From: Spirochaetaceae bacterium
GTDB taxonomy: Bacteria > Spirochaetota > Spirochaetia > SZUA-6 > Bin103
DNA length: 36,555 nucleotides
Direction of reading: 5' to 3'
NCBI GenBank assembly: GCA_026710565.1
Contig: JAPOQV010000473.1
Span: forward strand, 1-36,555
Of this stretch, positions 1 through 9,084 are shown piece by piece. The notes beneath the pieces were generated by a model, which made no database searches, was not told the origin of the DNA, and saw nothing but the letters and a program-made list of their open reading frames with translations. The translations under genes and the position numbers were made by a program. Each line of letters starts with the position of its first letter. Within the stretch, counting starts at the first letter, position 1.

Positions 1-3000
1 CATGCTGCAGTGCGCGCTGGTCGAGCTGTTCAAGACCTGGGGCGTGTACCCCGACTGCGTGGTCGGCCACAGCTCGGGTGAGGTCGCCGCCGCCTACGCC
101 GCCGGCGCGCTGTCGCTGGCCGAGGCGACGCGCCTGGTGTACCACCGCGCCACCCTTCAGCAGCGCACCGCAGGATCCGGGCGCATGCTGCCGATCGGCC
201 TCGACCTGGCGGGCGTGGAGCGGCTGCTGGACGAGCTGCAGGTGCGCTTCCGCCCCGAAGACGGGGTCGCGCCGCCGGTCGAGATCGCCTGCGAGAACGC
301 GCCGGCGAGCACCGTGATCTGCGGCAGGAAAGAGGCGTTGCAGCCGGTCATGGAGGAGCTGGAGCGGCGCAGCCTGCAGCACCGCCTGCTGCCGGGCAAC
401 ATCGCCTTCCACTCGGCGGCGATGGATCAGCTCGAGGACGACGCCCACGATGCGCTCTCCTTCCTCAACGACATCGCCTTCGACGCCGCGGTGCCGTTCG
501 TCTCCTCGGTGACCGGCGAGCACACCGATCGGCTGGACAACGCCTACTGGTGGACGAACATCCGCCGCCGGGTGCGTTTTGCCGCCGCCCTGGAGACCGC
601 GGTACGCGACTTCCGGCCCGACGTGGTGCTGGAGCTCGCCCCGCACAGCGCCCTGCAGCCCTCGATCGTCCAATGCCTGGAGAGCACCGCATCGCGCGCG
701 GTCTGCATCCCCACGCTCAGGCGCGACACCGACGCGTGCCTCGGATTCCACGAGGCGCTCGGCGCGCTGTTCCGCGCCGGAGTGGAGCTGGACTTCGCCG
801 CCCAGTACCCGCGTCCCGAGCCGGTGGCCCACCTGCTGCCCGGCTATCCGCGCGACGAGCAGACCGCCGCCGACCAGATGAGCGACGACGAGATGTTCCT
901 GCAGGCGGGCGAGTACGCCCACGGCCCGCTGATCGGCCACCGGGTGCCGTGCGACCACCTGCTGTTCGAGGGGCGGTTGTCGGTGCGCGACTTCCCCTGG
1001 CTGGCCGAGCACCGCGTGCACCATGCCTCGATCATGCCGGCAGCCGGCTACATCGAGCTGCTCCTGCAGGCGTTCGAGGGCGTGCCGCTGTATGTGGAGA
1101 CGCTCGAGTTCCTGCAGCCGTGCCCGATCCCGACGACGCCGGTGCGCCTGCAGACCGAGCTGTTCCCGGTTCCCACAGCTCCCGGCCAGTACACCTTCAC
1201 CATCTCGTCCCGCGGCTACGAAGTGGACGCCAAGAGCGAGCTGCACTCGCGCGGCACGCTGCGGCTGGTGAGCTCCGACCACCCGGTGACCGGGCCGCAA
1301 CGGCTGGCGGACATCGACAGCTCCCGCTTCGAGCCCTACTACTACGTCGGCGAGACCGATTTCTATGAACGCCTCGAAGCCAGCCTCGGCGAGACGTTCC
1401 AGTACGGCACCCACTTCCGCAACATCCAGCGCGTGCTGTGGGAGGACTCCACCGCCAACTACCTGTTCGACGTCGAGATGGACGAGCAGCTCTGGACTGA
1501 CGGTCGCGAGGAAGGCTACGTCGTCAACCCCGCGCTGCTCGACGGGAGCTTGCAGATCTTTCTCTACCACCTGCTGCACGCCACCGACATCTTCAGCATG
1601 CCGCGGCGTGCCGTGGGGCTGACGTTCCTGCGCCCGCCGACCGTGCCGCGCCTGACCTGCTACGTGGAGAAGGAGCCGGACTGGGCCGCCATCAACGAGA
1701 TGGGGCAGTACACGGAGCGGCGCGGCGATCGTTCCGGAGGCAGCATCCGAGTGTATGACGGCGCCACCGGCGAGTTGGTGCTGTGCATCGACGCCTACCT
1801 CTCCTTCAACTCCAACCCGAGCTGGAACGACCGTCCGCACAGCAAGCACGCCATCTCCTGGCAGCCCAAATTCGTGCCGGATGCGCGCTTCCTCCAGCCC
1901 CGCCTGGCCGAGGGCAACGAGGACGAACTCGAGCCCGCGGCGCTGATTGCCGCCCTGGAACAGCCGGTCGCCGGCGCCGGCCAACGGTACGCCTGCCGGG
2001 TAATCGAGATCGCCGCCGCGCGCCCCCCCGAACATACCGCCGTAACCCGGTGCTTCGATTACCTGGGCAGCCTCGGTGCGCAGACCGAATACTGGCTGCT
2101 AGGCGCTTCCGACGAGCAGGTGCGCGCTTACTACGATGCATTCCACAACCGCGATGCGGCCCTGCGATTCGCGGCCTTGGACCTGAACGCTGAGCAGACG
2201 CATGAGTGGAACACCGGCTTTCTGCGACCGCAGGTCGCCGAGATCCTGCTGCTGCACGACGAGGCAGCGACGTACGGGCCGGAGCAGTGGCGCTTGCTGC
2301 GCCGGCTGGCCGTTCCCGGCGGTCTGGCGCTGGTCTGCCACGACCGCGGGGCGCCGGCCGCGGGCGCGGCCACTGATCCGGCCGCCGACGGCGAGAGCGA
2401 GCCGAACTCCGGCTGGGATGGCGCCGGTTGGATCACGCTGCGTTCCGGGCACCGCGCCACCCTCCTGCAGGCGCCGCAGGTTGTCCACGAGGTCGCCGAG
2501 CCACCGCAGCTCGCCGCCCCACGCTGGGTAGTCGGTGAGCCGGGAAGCCTGGCGGACGCATGGCTGGCGCGGCTGGAGGAGGCTCGGAGTCCCGCGGCCG
2601 CCATCCCGTACGCGGAGTTGGCCGACGACCGCGTCGCCGACCTGGCCGACTGGCCGCACGCTGCCGACCTGCAGGCGATCGACTTCCTGTGCGGCGAAGA
2701 CCCGGACGACCCCACCGGTGCGAAACTGGCGTGGCGTCTGGCCGCCTTCGTCAGGGCGCTGATACCGTTCCGGGTGGCGCAGGCGCAGGCGCAGTGCCGC
2801 CTGACCCTGGTGACGCGGCGCGCTGTCTTCGAGGTGACAGAGCCGCGTGCCGGTGCCGCGTGGGGGGCGCTACGCGCCATCACCGAGGAAATTGCCGCGG
2901 ATGCGGGTACGGCTGCGCGGATCGACTTCCGCCTGGTGGATCTGGACGTGGAGGAGGATCTGGAGACCTTGGCCCGGCTCGATGGCTGCGATCTACGCGA

Positions 3001-5311
3001 GCGTGAGCTGGCGATACGCGGCAACCGCATCTGGGTGCCGCGGCTGGTCAGCCTCCGCCAACGGGTTCCGCGCGTGCCGGCTGACGAGGATGCCGCTTGG
3101 CGGCTGTCCCTGGACAACCCGGGGCAGATCGGTGGCCTGACGATGAAGAGCTGCGAGCCTGGACCCCTGGGAGCGGACGAGGTCGAGATCGAGGTGGCTG
3201 CCGCGGCACTCAACTTCCGCGACGTGATGGTAACGCTGGGGCTGCTGCCGTCGAGCTCGTTCGAGCGCTCGGCGCTCGGCCGAACGGTCGGGCTGGAGGC
3301 CAGCGGCGTGGTGCGCCGCGCCGGGGAGTCGGTCCGCACCTGCCGCGTCGGCGACGCGGTCGTGTTCACCCAGGGTGGCTGCATCGCCAATCGTGCGGTG
3401 GTCAAGGACTACCTGGTGTTCCGCAAGCCCGAGGTGCTGAGCATGGAGCAGGCCGCCGCGGTGCTGTCGGTCTACGTCACCGCATACTACTCGCTGATCC
3501 ACCTTGCGCGCCTGCGCAAGGGCCAGCGGGTGCTGATCCACTCCGCCATGGGCGGCGTCGGCCAGGCGGCGATCGCCCTGGCCAGGCACGCCGGTGCGGA
3601 GATCTACGCCACCGCCGGCAGCGACGCCAAGCGCGAGCAACTGCGGGCGCTGGGCGTGCAGGCGGCGTTCGACTCGCACAGCCTCGACTGGTACGACGAG
3701 TTGCTGGCGGCCACCGGGGGAGAGGGGGTCGACGTGGTGCTGAATTCCCTGGCCGGCCGTCACATCGCCCTGTGCCTGGAGGCGCTGCGGCCCGGCGGCT
3801 GGCATTGCGAGATCGGCAAGGTGGACATCTACGCCGACAATGCGCTGAGCCTTTCGGTGTTCCGCAAGAACCTGCGCTTCGCGGCCATCGACGTCGACCG
3901 GCTGATGAACGACGACCCGTACCTGACGCGCGAGTTGTCGCAGGAGTGCCTGGACCTGCTGCGGCAGGGCGCGGTGCCGCCGCTGCCGATCACCACCTTC
4001 CCCTACCGCGACTACGAGGAGCCGCTGCGCCTGATGACCACCGGCCGGCACACCGGCAAGCTGGTGCTGCAGGCCCCGGCGGCCGCTGGCGAGCAGCCGC
4101 CGGTCGCCGACCTGCGCCCCTTCCTCGACCCCGCGGCGACCTACCTGGTCACCGGCGCCTTCGGCGGCTTCGGCCGCCTGCTGCTGCCCTACCTGGCCAC
4201 GGTAGGCGCGCGCCACATCACCCTGCTGGACCGCGATCCGCAGCGCCGCCGCAGCGCCGACTGGCTGCGCAGGACCAGTGCCCTATGGTACCTCCCGGAA
4301 GACATCGAGATCGACGTCGTGGCCGGCGACGTAGCCTGTGAAGCGGACGTACGGCGCTGCATCGCCGGCCTGCAGCGGCCGCTGAAGGGTGTGTTCCACC
4401 TGGCCGGCACTCTGGACGACTGCCTGCTGGCCGATCTCACCTCCGAGTCCATGGCCACCGTGTTCGCGCCCAAGGCGCGCGGCGCCCTCAACCTCCACCG
4501 CGCGACCGCCGGCTGCGACCTCGACCACTTCGTGCTGTTCTCGTCGATCGCCTCCACGCTCGGCAACCCGGGTCAGGTCAACTACAGCGCCGCCAACGGC
4601 TTCCTGGACGGCCTGGCCGCCCTGCGCCGCCAGCAGGGCCTGCCGGCGCTGAGCTACAACCTGGCCGCGGTCGCCGAGGCCGGCATGGCCGCGCGCAACC
4701 TGCACGTGCTGCGCATGAGCCGCGCCGGCGGCGTGCCGCCGGTCAGCGCCGACTTCGCGATCACCAACCTCGACTACGCCATGCGCGCGATGCGGGACGG
4801 CGATCACCTGGTCACCGCCCTGTTCTCACGCCCGCCGTGGACGGTCGACTCCCCTGACTACCTGCGCACGGGACGCGTGCTGAGCAACCAGGACGCGTTC
4901 GCCGTCGACACCGGCGGCCAGCTCACCCAGGAGGCGGTGGTGGCACAGATTGCCGCCAAGGTGGCCGAGCTGTGCGGCCACGACGAGGGCAGCCCCGAGG
5001 AACCGCTGTCCAGCTTCGGCCTCACCTCCATCTCGGTCGCGGAGCTCGGCGCGTTCATCCGCATGCAGTTCAACCACCAGGTCAGCGCCCTGGAGCTGAT
5101 GACCACCGCCACCTGCCTGTCGCTCTCCGCAGCGATCATGACCGGCGACCAGGGCGGCGACGCCGAAACCGACGACGGCGAGGCTGCGGGAGCCGAGCAC
5201 GAGGTCGCCGAGCCTCCCCCCGCGCGCCGCGTGCCCTCCGCCTTCGCCAGCGCCCCGGCCGACCACTTCCCCAACGCCGCCGCTCTAACCCTAACGGTAT
5301 CGATACCGTAG
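1..5311 (+). CDS. Type I polyketide synthase, 3' part (AT-DH-psiMT-ER-KR-ACP)
   Basis: C-terminal 1,769 residues of a modular, FAS-like PKS; the KS and the start of AT lie before the window, so the ATG at base 2 is internal. Order seen (numbered from that Met): AT with GHSSGE (Ser24) and IAFHS at 134-138, which resembles the malonyl-type HAFH motif; DH with His337 and Pro346 of HxxxGxxxxP but His at the Gly position, and Asp514/Gln518 (DxxxQ); a degenerate C-methyltransferase at about 640-800 with VIEIAAAR where the SAM Gly-rich loop should be; ER at about 1040-1360 with GGVGQ near 1184; KR with VTGAFGGFG at 1383-1391, Ser1515 and Tyr1528; ACP with Ser1676 in GLTSIS instead of GLDSL. There is no thioesterase, so release needs another protein; the reductase-sulfotransferase gene at 6571 is the obvious candidate. 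Inference: a fully reducing module making a fatty-acid-like chain. Confidence 0.93.
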   Translation, partial: MLQCALVELFKTWGVYPDCVVGHSSGEVAAAYAAGALSLAEATRLVYHRATLQQRTAGSGRMLPIGLDLAGVERLLDELQVRFRPEDGVAPPVEIACENAPASTVICGRKEALQPVMEELERRSLQHRLLPGNIAFHSAAMDQLEDDAHDALSFLNDIAFDAAVPFVSSVTGEHTDRLDNAYWWTNIRRRVRFAAALETAVRDFRPDVVLELAPHSALQPSIVQCLESTASRAVCIPTLRRDTDACLGFHEALGALFRAGVELDFAAQYPRPEPVAHLLPGYPRDEQTAADQMSDDEMFLQAGEYAHGPLIGHRVPCDHLLFEGRLSVRDFPWLAEHRVHHASIMPAAGYIELLLQAFEGVPLYVETLEFLQPCPIPTTPVRLQTELFPVPTAPGQYTFTISSRGYEVDAKSELHSRGTLRLVSSDHPVTGPQRLADIDSSRFEPYYYVGETDFYERLEASLGETFQYGTHFRNIQRVLWEDSTANYLFDVEMDEQLWTDGREEGYVVNPALLDGSLQIFLYHLLHATDIFSMPRRAVGLTFLRPPTVPRLTCYVEKEPDWAAINEMGQYTERRGDRSGGSIRVYDGATGELVLCIDAYLSFNSNPSWNDRPHSKHAISWQPKFVPDARFLQPRLAEGNEDELEPAALIAALEQPVAGAGQRYACRVIEIAAARPPEHTAVTRCFDYLGSLGAQTEYWLLGASDEQVRAYYDAFHNRDAALRFAALDLNAEQTHEWNTGFLRPQVAEILLLHDEAATYGPEQWRLLRRLAVPGGLALVCHDRGAPAAGAATDPAADGESEPNSGWDGAGWITLRSGHRATLLQAPQVVHEVAEPPQLAAPRWVVGEPGSLADAWLARLEEARSPAAAIPYAELADDRVADLADWPHAADLQAIDFLCGEDPDDPTGAKLAWRLAAFVRALIPFRVAQAQAQCRLTLVTRRAVFEVTEPRAGAAWGALRAITEEIAADAGTAARIDFRLVDLDVEEDLETLARLDGCDLRERELAIRGNRIWVPRLVSLRQRVPRVPADEDAAWRLSLDNPGQIGGLTMKSCEPGPLGADEVEIEVAAAALNFRDVMVTLGLLPSSSFERSALGRTVGLEASGVVRRAGESVRTCRVGDAVVFTQGGCIANRAVVKDYLVFRKPEVLSMEQAAAVLSVYVTAYYSLIHLARLRKGQRVLIHSAMGGVGQAAIALARHAGAEIYATAGSDAKREQLRALGVQAAFDSHSLDWYDELLAATGGEGVDVVLNSLAGRHIALCLEALRPGGWHCEIGKVDIYADNALSLSVFRKNLRFAAIDVDRLMNDDPYLTRELSQECLDLLRQGAVPPLPITTFPYRDYEEPLRLMTTGRHTGKLVLQAPAAAGEQPPVADLRPFLDPAATYLVTGAFGGFGRLLLPYLATVGARHITLLDRDPQRRRSADWLRRTSALWYLPEDIEIDVVAGDVACEADVRRCIAGLQRPLKGVFHLAGTLDDCLLADLTSESMATVFAPKARGALNLHRATAGCDLDHFVLFSSIASTLGNPGQVNYSAANGFLDGLAALRRQQGLPALSYNLAAVAEAGMAARNLHVLRMSRAGGVPPVSADFAITNLDYAMRAMRDGDHLVTALFSRPPWTVDSPDYLRTGRVLSNQDAFAVDTGGQLTQEAVVAQIAAKVAELCGHDEGSPEEPLSSFGLTSISVAELGAFIRMQFNHQVSALELMTTATCLSLSAAIMTGDQGGDAETDDGEAAGAEHEVAEPPPARRVPSAFASAPADHFPNAAALTLTVSIP
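5294..5309. repeat. 16-bp perfect palindrome at the PKS stop codon
   Basis: ACGGTATCGATACCGT is its own reverse complement and overlaps the last codons and the first base of the stop codon of the PKS gene. There is no T-tract after it, so it is not a typical terminator. It sits at the boundary between the PKS gene and the lower-G+C nuclease/PIN pair and could be a protein-binding or insertion-related site, or chance. Confidence 0.4.
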
Positions 5312-5484
5312 CAAGTGTTGCAGCATCCAACAGCTTTGGCCGGCCCGGACCGCGGCCGCGCCGTGCAATGCGCCGGCCCATTGCCGTTGGTTGTTGGTTC
5401 GGCCCTGAAAACCGGTGCGATGTGCTCCTTGACCCAACCGCCAGAGTGGGAGCACCGTTTCTTTACGTTCGTCATCAAGAGGTA

Positions 5485-5949
5485 ATGTCGATGTATGTTC
5501 GTGCCGATATAGCTCTCTACAATTCGCACGGTCGGTTGACCGCCATCGTAGAAGTCAAGAGCAAGATGGGGACGTCACGGACGTGGGCTACGCTGACGCG
5601 GCGCAACATCCTGGCCCACGGCGACATCGGCGGTGTCGAGTTCTTTCTCCTGGTCACCCCGGATCAGCTGTATCTTTGGAAAGACGCCGGAGTAGCGCCC
5701 GATCCCGTACCGCCAACCTACCGAGCCGACACGACGACGGAATTCGCGCCCTACTTCTCGGGCGCCGGCGTACGTCCCGAGGATATCAGTGGTCATGCCT
5801 TCGAGTTGCTCGTGGGCGCTTGGCTGGGCGACGTGACACGGTCGACGCGCAGGGCGCGCGAGCGTACGGACACCGTGCGCAAGCTTGACGAGTCAGGACT
5901 TAGCATCGCGGTCCAGGATGGTCGCATCGAGTACGAAGCGGTCGTGTGA
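5485..5949 (+). CDS. PD-(D/E)xK nuclease-fold-like hypothetical protein
   Basis: Small protein of 154 residues. Asp8 in RADIAL, then Glu23-Val-Lys25 in IVEVKSK, fit the D...ExK core of the restriction-endonuclease fold, followed by a hydrophobic strand (FFLLVTPDQLYLW). The N-terminal helix normally preceding the Asp is short, so the gene may be 5' truncated or start upstream at GTG 5422. Two ATGs compete, 5485 and 5491; the AGAGG just before them is better spaced for 5491. The end overlaps the PIN-like gene by 4 bases (GTGA), so the two are probably translated as a pair. Base composition is visibly less G+C-rich than the flanking PKS and reductase genes. Function is not recognised beyond the fold; nucleic-acid cleavage is an inference. 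Confidence 0.6.
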   Translation: MSMYVRADIALYNSHGRLTAIVEVKSKMGTSRTWATLTRRNILAHGDIGGVEFFLLVTPDQLYLWKDAGVAPDPVPPTYRADTTTEFAPYFSGAGVRPEDISGHAFELLVGAWLGDVTRSTRRARERTDTVRKLDESGLSIAVQDGRIEYEAVV

Positions 5950-6563
5950 ACGTCTACGTCGAATCGAACTTCGTACTGGAGCTCGCCCTTCAGCAACAGG
6001 AGTCGGCGAGCTGCGAGAACATGCTGCAACGGTGCGAAGAGGGCCGCTGTCGCATTCTCGTGCCTGCGTATTGCCTGGCCGAGCCGCACGAGACCCTCAT
6101 GCGTCGTCGCAAGGAGCGCATGAGGATGAAAGTCGAACTTGACGCCCAACTCGGGCAGATCGCTCGGACCGCGACCAACGCCCCGCAATTGAGCGGATTC
6201 CTCACCGTTACCGATCTGCTGATACGCAGTACTGAGCAGGAGAGCCGCAAACTGGATGAAGTATCGGACAGGCTTCAGCGTGTTGCCGAAGTGATACCGC
6301 TCGACGCTTCGATCCTGCAAGACTCCAGTCGATTTCGGCGCGCGCACCGTTTCTCTCCCCAGGATGCCATCGTCTACGCGTCCGTCGTCGCGCACCTCGC
6401 TATCGGTTCCGAGCGGGAGAGCTACTTCGTTTCCAGAGACCGGCATTTTGACGACCCGGATGTCGTAGCAGAGCTTGGTCGTTTCAACTGTGGACTCCTG
6501 CGCAGCTTTGGCCACGCCCGTCACGTAGTCGAGGGATCCGATTCCGAGCGGGTCTCCCATTAG
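5946..6563 (+). CDS. PIN-domain-like protein
   Basis: 205 residues starting at GTG inside the stop of the preceding gene. The pattern of acidic residues fits a PIN nuclease fold: Glu6 in YVESNF (usually Asp), Glu46 in LAEPHE, Asp140 in FSPQDAIVYASV and Asp165 in FVSRDRHF. PIN proteins are usually metal-dependent RNases, often toxins. The protein is longer than a VapC toxin (about 130 residues) because of a charged helical insert at about 50-115. The partner upstream is not a recognisable VapB antitoxin but a PD-(D/E)xK-like protein. The pair sits between the PKS and the reductase-sulfotransferase, with only 7 bases to the next ATG, so it may be co-transcribed with the lipid genes although its job is probably unrelated. 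Confidence 0.65.
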   Translation: MNVYVESNFVLELALQQQESASCENMLQRCEEGRCRILVPAYCLAEPHETLMRRRKERMRMKVELDAQLGQIARTATNAPQLSGFLTVTDLLIRSTEQESRKLDEVSDRLQRVAEVIPLDASILQDSSRFRRAHRFSPQDAIVYASVVAHLAIGSERESYFVSRDRHFDDPDVVAELGRFNCGLLRSFGHARHVVEGSDSERVSH

Positions 6564-6570
6564 AACGCGT

Positions 6571-9066
6571 ATGCCGGCTGTCACCGAACTCGACAGGAGA
6601 GTGGCGCCGCTGGCCGGCGCGTTGCCGCCTCAGTGTCAGCGCGACCTGGACGGCCTGCGGGCGTTCGTTCGCCGCGCCATCGGCGACGGCAAGCCGGCAC
6701 CCGCGGTGCCGGTGGCGGACGTGAGGGAGGTGCTGCTGACCGGGGCCACCGGGTTCGTGGGCCGGTTCGTGCTGCGCGACCTGCTCTGCATGGACGGCGA
6801 CCTGGTCGTGCACTGCCTGGTGCGGGCCGACGGCGGCGAGCACGGACTCGACCGCCTGCGCACCGCCATGGAGGAGGCGGATATCTGGGACGAGGCGTTC
6901 GCGGCCCGCATCCGCGTCGTGGGCGGCGACCTGTGCGAGACGCGCTTCGGTCTCGGCCAGGCCGGCTTCGACGACCTGGCCCGGCGAATCGACGCGGTCC
7001 ATCACTTCGCCGCCGAAGTGAGCCTCTCCACCTCCTATCTCGCCATCCGCAGGACCAACGCGTTCAGCATGCGCAACGTGCTGGAGCTGTGCCTGCGCAC
7101 CCGGCTCAAGCACCTGTTCCACGCCTCGACGATGGGGGTGTTCCCGCAGTACTTCTGCGACTTCGCCAACGAGTTCGCCGGCCGCGGCATCGACCACCAG
7201 GGACAGCCGGACCTCGCCGAGATGAAACGCATGTTCCCGCTCTCCCTCGGCGGGTACTCGTGGAGCAAGCTGGTCGCCGAGCAGAGCGTGCTGTTCGCGC
7301 GCGAGGCCGGGCTGCCGGCCGCGGTCTTTCGATTGCCCCTGACCAGCCGCTCGACGACCGGCTATACCCAGCCGAGCGACACCTCCGTGCGGGTGTACGC
7401 CGCGGTTGCCGACGTGCAGATGATGCCGAGCGGCTTCTCGTTCCAGCGGCAGAATCACACGGTCGACACCCTGAGCCGGATCTGCACGGCGATCGCGGCC
7501 AACCCCGGGCGGCAGTTCACCCTGTACCACTGCTGCAACACGAATCCCGTTCCGCACGACCTGGAGCTGGCCGACTTCGGTCTCTATCTGCGCGAGGTCC
7601 CGTACGACACCTTCAAGCGCGCCTGCCAGGCGCGCGGCGAGGACTCACCGCTGCACGGCTACTGGGCGCTGTTCGAGAAGTTCGCGCCCTACTGGTTCAG
7701 TTCGAGCAAGTCGCTGACGGATCTTCCCGTCAGCGACCGCGCCCTGCGCGACGATTGCCCGTTTCCGATCGAGTGGCCGGGAATCCTGACCATGTTCCGG
7801 CGCACCAACGACTGGATCAGGGAGCATCGCGAGCAGTGGCCGTTTTCGCTGCCGCAGCCTCGCATCGACTACGACCGCCTGCTGACACGGGCCGAGCGCT
7901 ACGCGGAACGCTTCGGGGCCCCGTTCGCCGAGACCTGTCCCGACTGGATTCGCGACGGGCTTGCCCACCTCGTGGAGGCTCTGCGGGCGCCGGAGGCTCG
8001 CCTGTTGCAGGCAAAGCGTGCGGTCGTCGTCTCCGACCTGAGCGCCAGCTTGCGCAACAACGCGGCGCTCACCGGCGAGCGAGTGCGGCATCCGGAGATC
8101 CAACGCGAGGAGATCATGCAACCGGTGTTCATCGTCGGCATCAACCGCACCGGGACCACGTTCCTGCACCGTCTGTTGGCGCGCGATCCGCGCTTCTGGA
8201 CCCTGCACAGTTACGAGCTGTCGGAACCGGTGGTGCCGGACGGCGACTATGCCAGGGCCTGGACCGACGCCGACGTCCGGCGTGCGCGGCTGCTGGACGT
8301 GTTCGTGGCCGCGGGCTTCTTCGAGTCGTTCGCGGGCGCGCATGACATCGCCGTCGATGAGCCCGAGGAGGATCTCCCCCTGCTGCGGCACACCTTCCGG
8401 TCCTGGTCCAACACCAACATCTACCAGGTGCCCGAATATGGACGCTGGCTCACCACGGCCGGCTCGCAGCCCGCCTATGGATATCACCGCCGCGCCATGC
8501 AGCACTTCACCTGGCAGCGGCATATGCAGCAACCCGGGCGGGAGGCGCAGTGGCTGTTGAAGGCGCCGGTCCATCTCATGGAGATGGAGGCGCTGGTGGG
8601 CGCTTACCCGGACGCATGTTTCATCCAGACCCACCGCGAGCCGCGGGAGTTCATGGGATCGTGGGTGAGCCTGATCGAGCAGCTCCGCACTCGCACCACC
8701 GAGTCCACTTCGCGGCGCGATCTCGGAGCAGAGCAGCTTGCCGACATGAGCACCATGCTGGATCGGGCGGTGGATTTCCGGAACGCTCATCCCGAGTTGC
8801 AGCAGCGCTGGTGCGACGTGAGCTACGCCGACCTGGTCGACGACCCGTGGGCAACGGTGCGCGCCATCTACGAGCACTTCGGCTGGCCGCTCACGCCCGA
8901 GGCCGTCGCCGCGATGCAGGAGTGGCAGGAACGGCAGGCGGAACAGCGCCGTCAGGAGATCCGGCACAGCTACGACCTGGCCGATTTCGACGTCACCCCT
9001 GACGCCGTGGACGCCGCCTTCGCCCGCTACCGGGAGTACATCGCCGGCCGCGGCATCCGCACCTGA
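6571..9066 (+). CDS. Thioester reductase-sulfotransferase fusion protein
   Basis: 831 residues with two enzymes. Residues 52-400 form an NAD(P)-dependent reductase of the thioester reductase/fatty acyl reductase type: TGATGFVG at 57-64 (GxxGxxG) and Tyr229-x3-Lys233 in GGYSWSKL. Residues about 515-825 form a PAPS-dependent sulfotransferase of the Sulfotransfer_3 type: GINRTGTTFLHRLL from 523 is the 5'-phosphosulfate loop, and THREPREF (His688) with the following Ser-rich stretch is the 3'-phosphate region. Family knowledge: such reductases release acyl chains from carrier proteins as aldehyde or alcohol, and sulfotransferases add sulfate to hydroxyls. Inference: the chain from the upstream PKS is released as an alcohol and sulfated by the same polypeptide. 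The ATG at 6571 has no strong ribosome binding site. Confidence 0.88.
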   Translation: MPAVTELDRRVAPLAGALPPQCQRDLDGLRAFVRRAIGDGKPAPAVPVADVREVLLTGATGFVGRFVLRDLLCMDGDLVVHCLVRADGGEHGLDRLRTAMEEADIWDEAFAARIRVVGGDLCETRFGLGQAGFDDLARRIDAVHHFAAEVSLSTSYLAIRRTNAFSMRNVLELCLRTRLKHLFHASTMGVFPQYFCDFANEFAGRGIDHQGQPDLAEMKRMFPLSLGGYSWSKLVAEQSVLFAREAGLPAAVFRLPLTSRSTTGYTQPSDTSVRVYAAVADVQMMPSGFSFQRQNHTVDTLSRICTAIAANPGRQFTLYHCCNTNPVPHDLELADFGLYLREVPYDTFKRACQARGEDSPLHGYWALFEKFAPYWFSSSKSLTDLPVSDRALRDDCPFPIEWPGILTMFRRTNDWIREHREQWPFSLPQPRIDYDRLLTRAERYAERFGAPFAETCPDWIRDGLAHLVEALRAPEARLLQAKRAVVVSDLSASLRNNAALTGERVRHPEIQREEIMQPVFIVGINRTGTTFLHRLLARDPRFWTLHSYELSEPVVPDGDYARAWTDADVRRARLLDVFVAAGFFESFAGAHDIAVDEPEEDLPLLRHTFRSWSNTNIYQVPEYGRWLTTAGSQPAYGYHRRAMQHFTWQRHMQQPGREAQWLLKAPVHLMEMEALVGAYPDACFIQTHREPREFMGSWVSLIEQLRTRTTESTSRRDLGAEQLADMSTMLDRAVDFRNAHPELQQRWCDVSYADLVDDPWATVRAIYEHFGWPLTPEAVAAMQEWQERQAEQRRQEIRHSYDLADFDVTPDAVDAAFARYREYIAGRGIRT

Positions 9067-9084
9067 CACCGGGCGCCGCGGGCG

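Noticed and set aside
2131..4216. Long open frames on the minus strand opposite the PKS gene
   Set aside because: They encode Arg/Ala/Gln-rich sequence without family motifs and mirror the codon pattern of the PKS gene; expected in G+C-rich coding DNA.
7645..9069. 474-residue minus-strand open frame opposite the reductase-sulfotransferase gene
   Set aside because: No recognisable domain, biased composition, and the opposite strand carries clear catalytic motifs.
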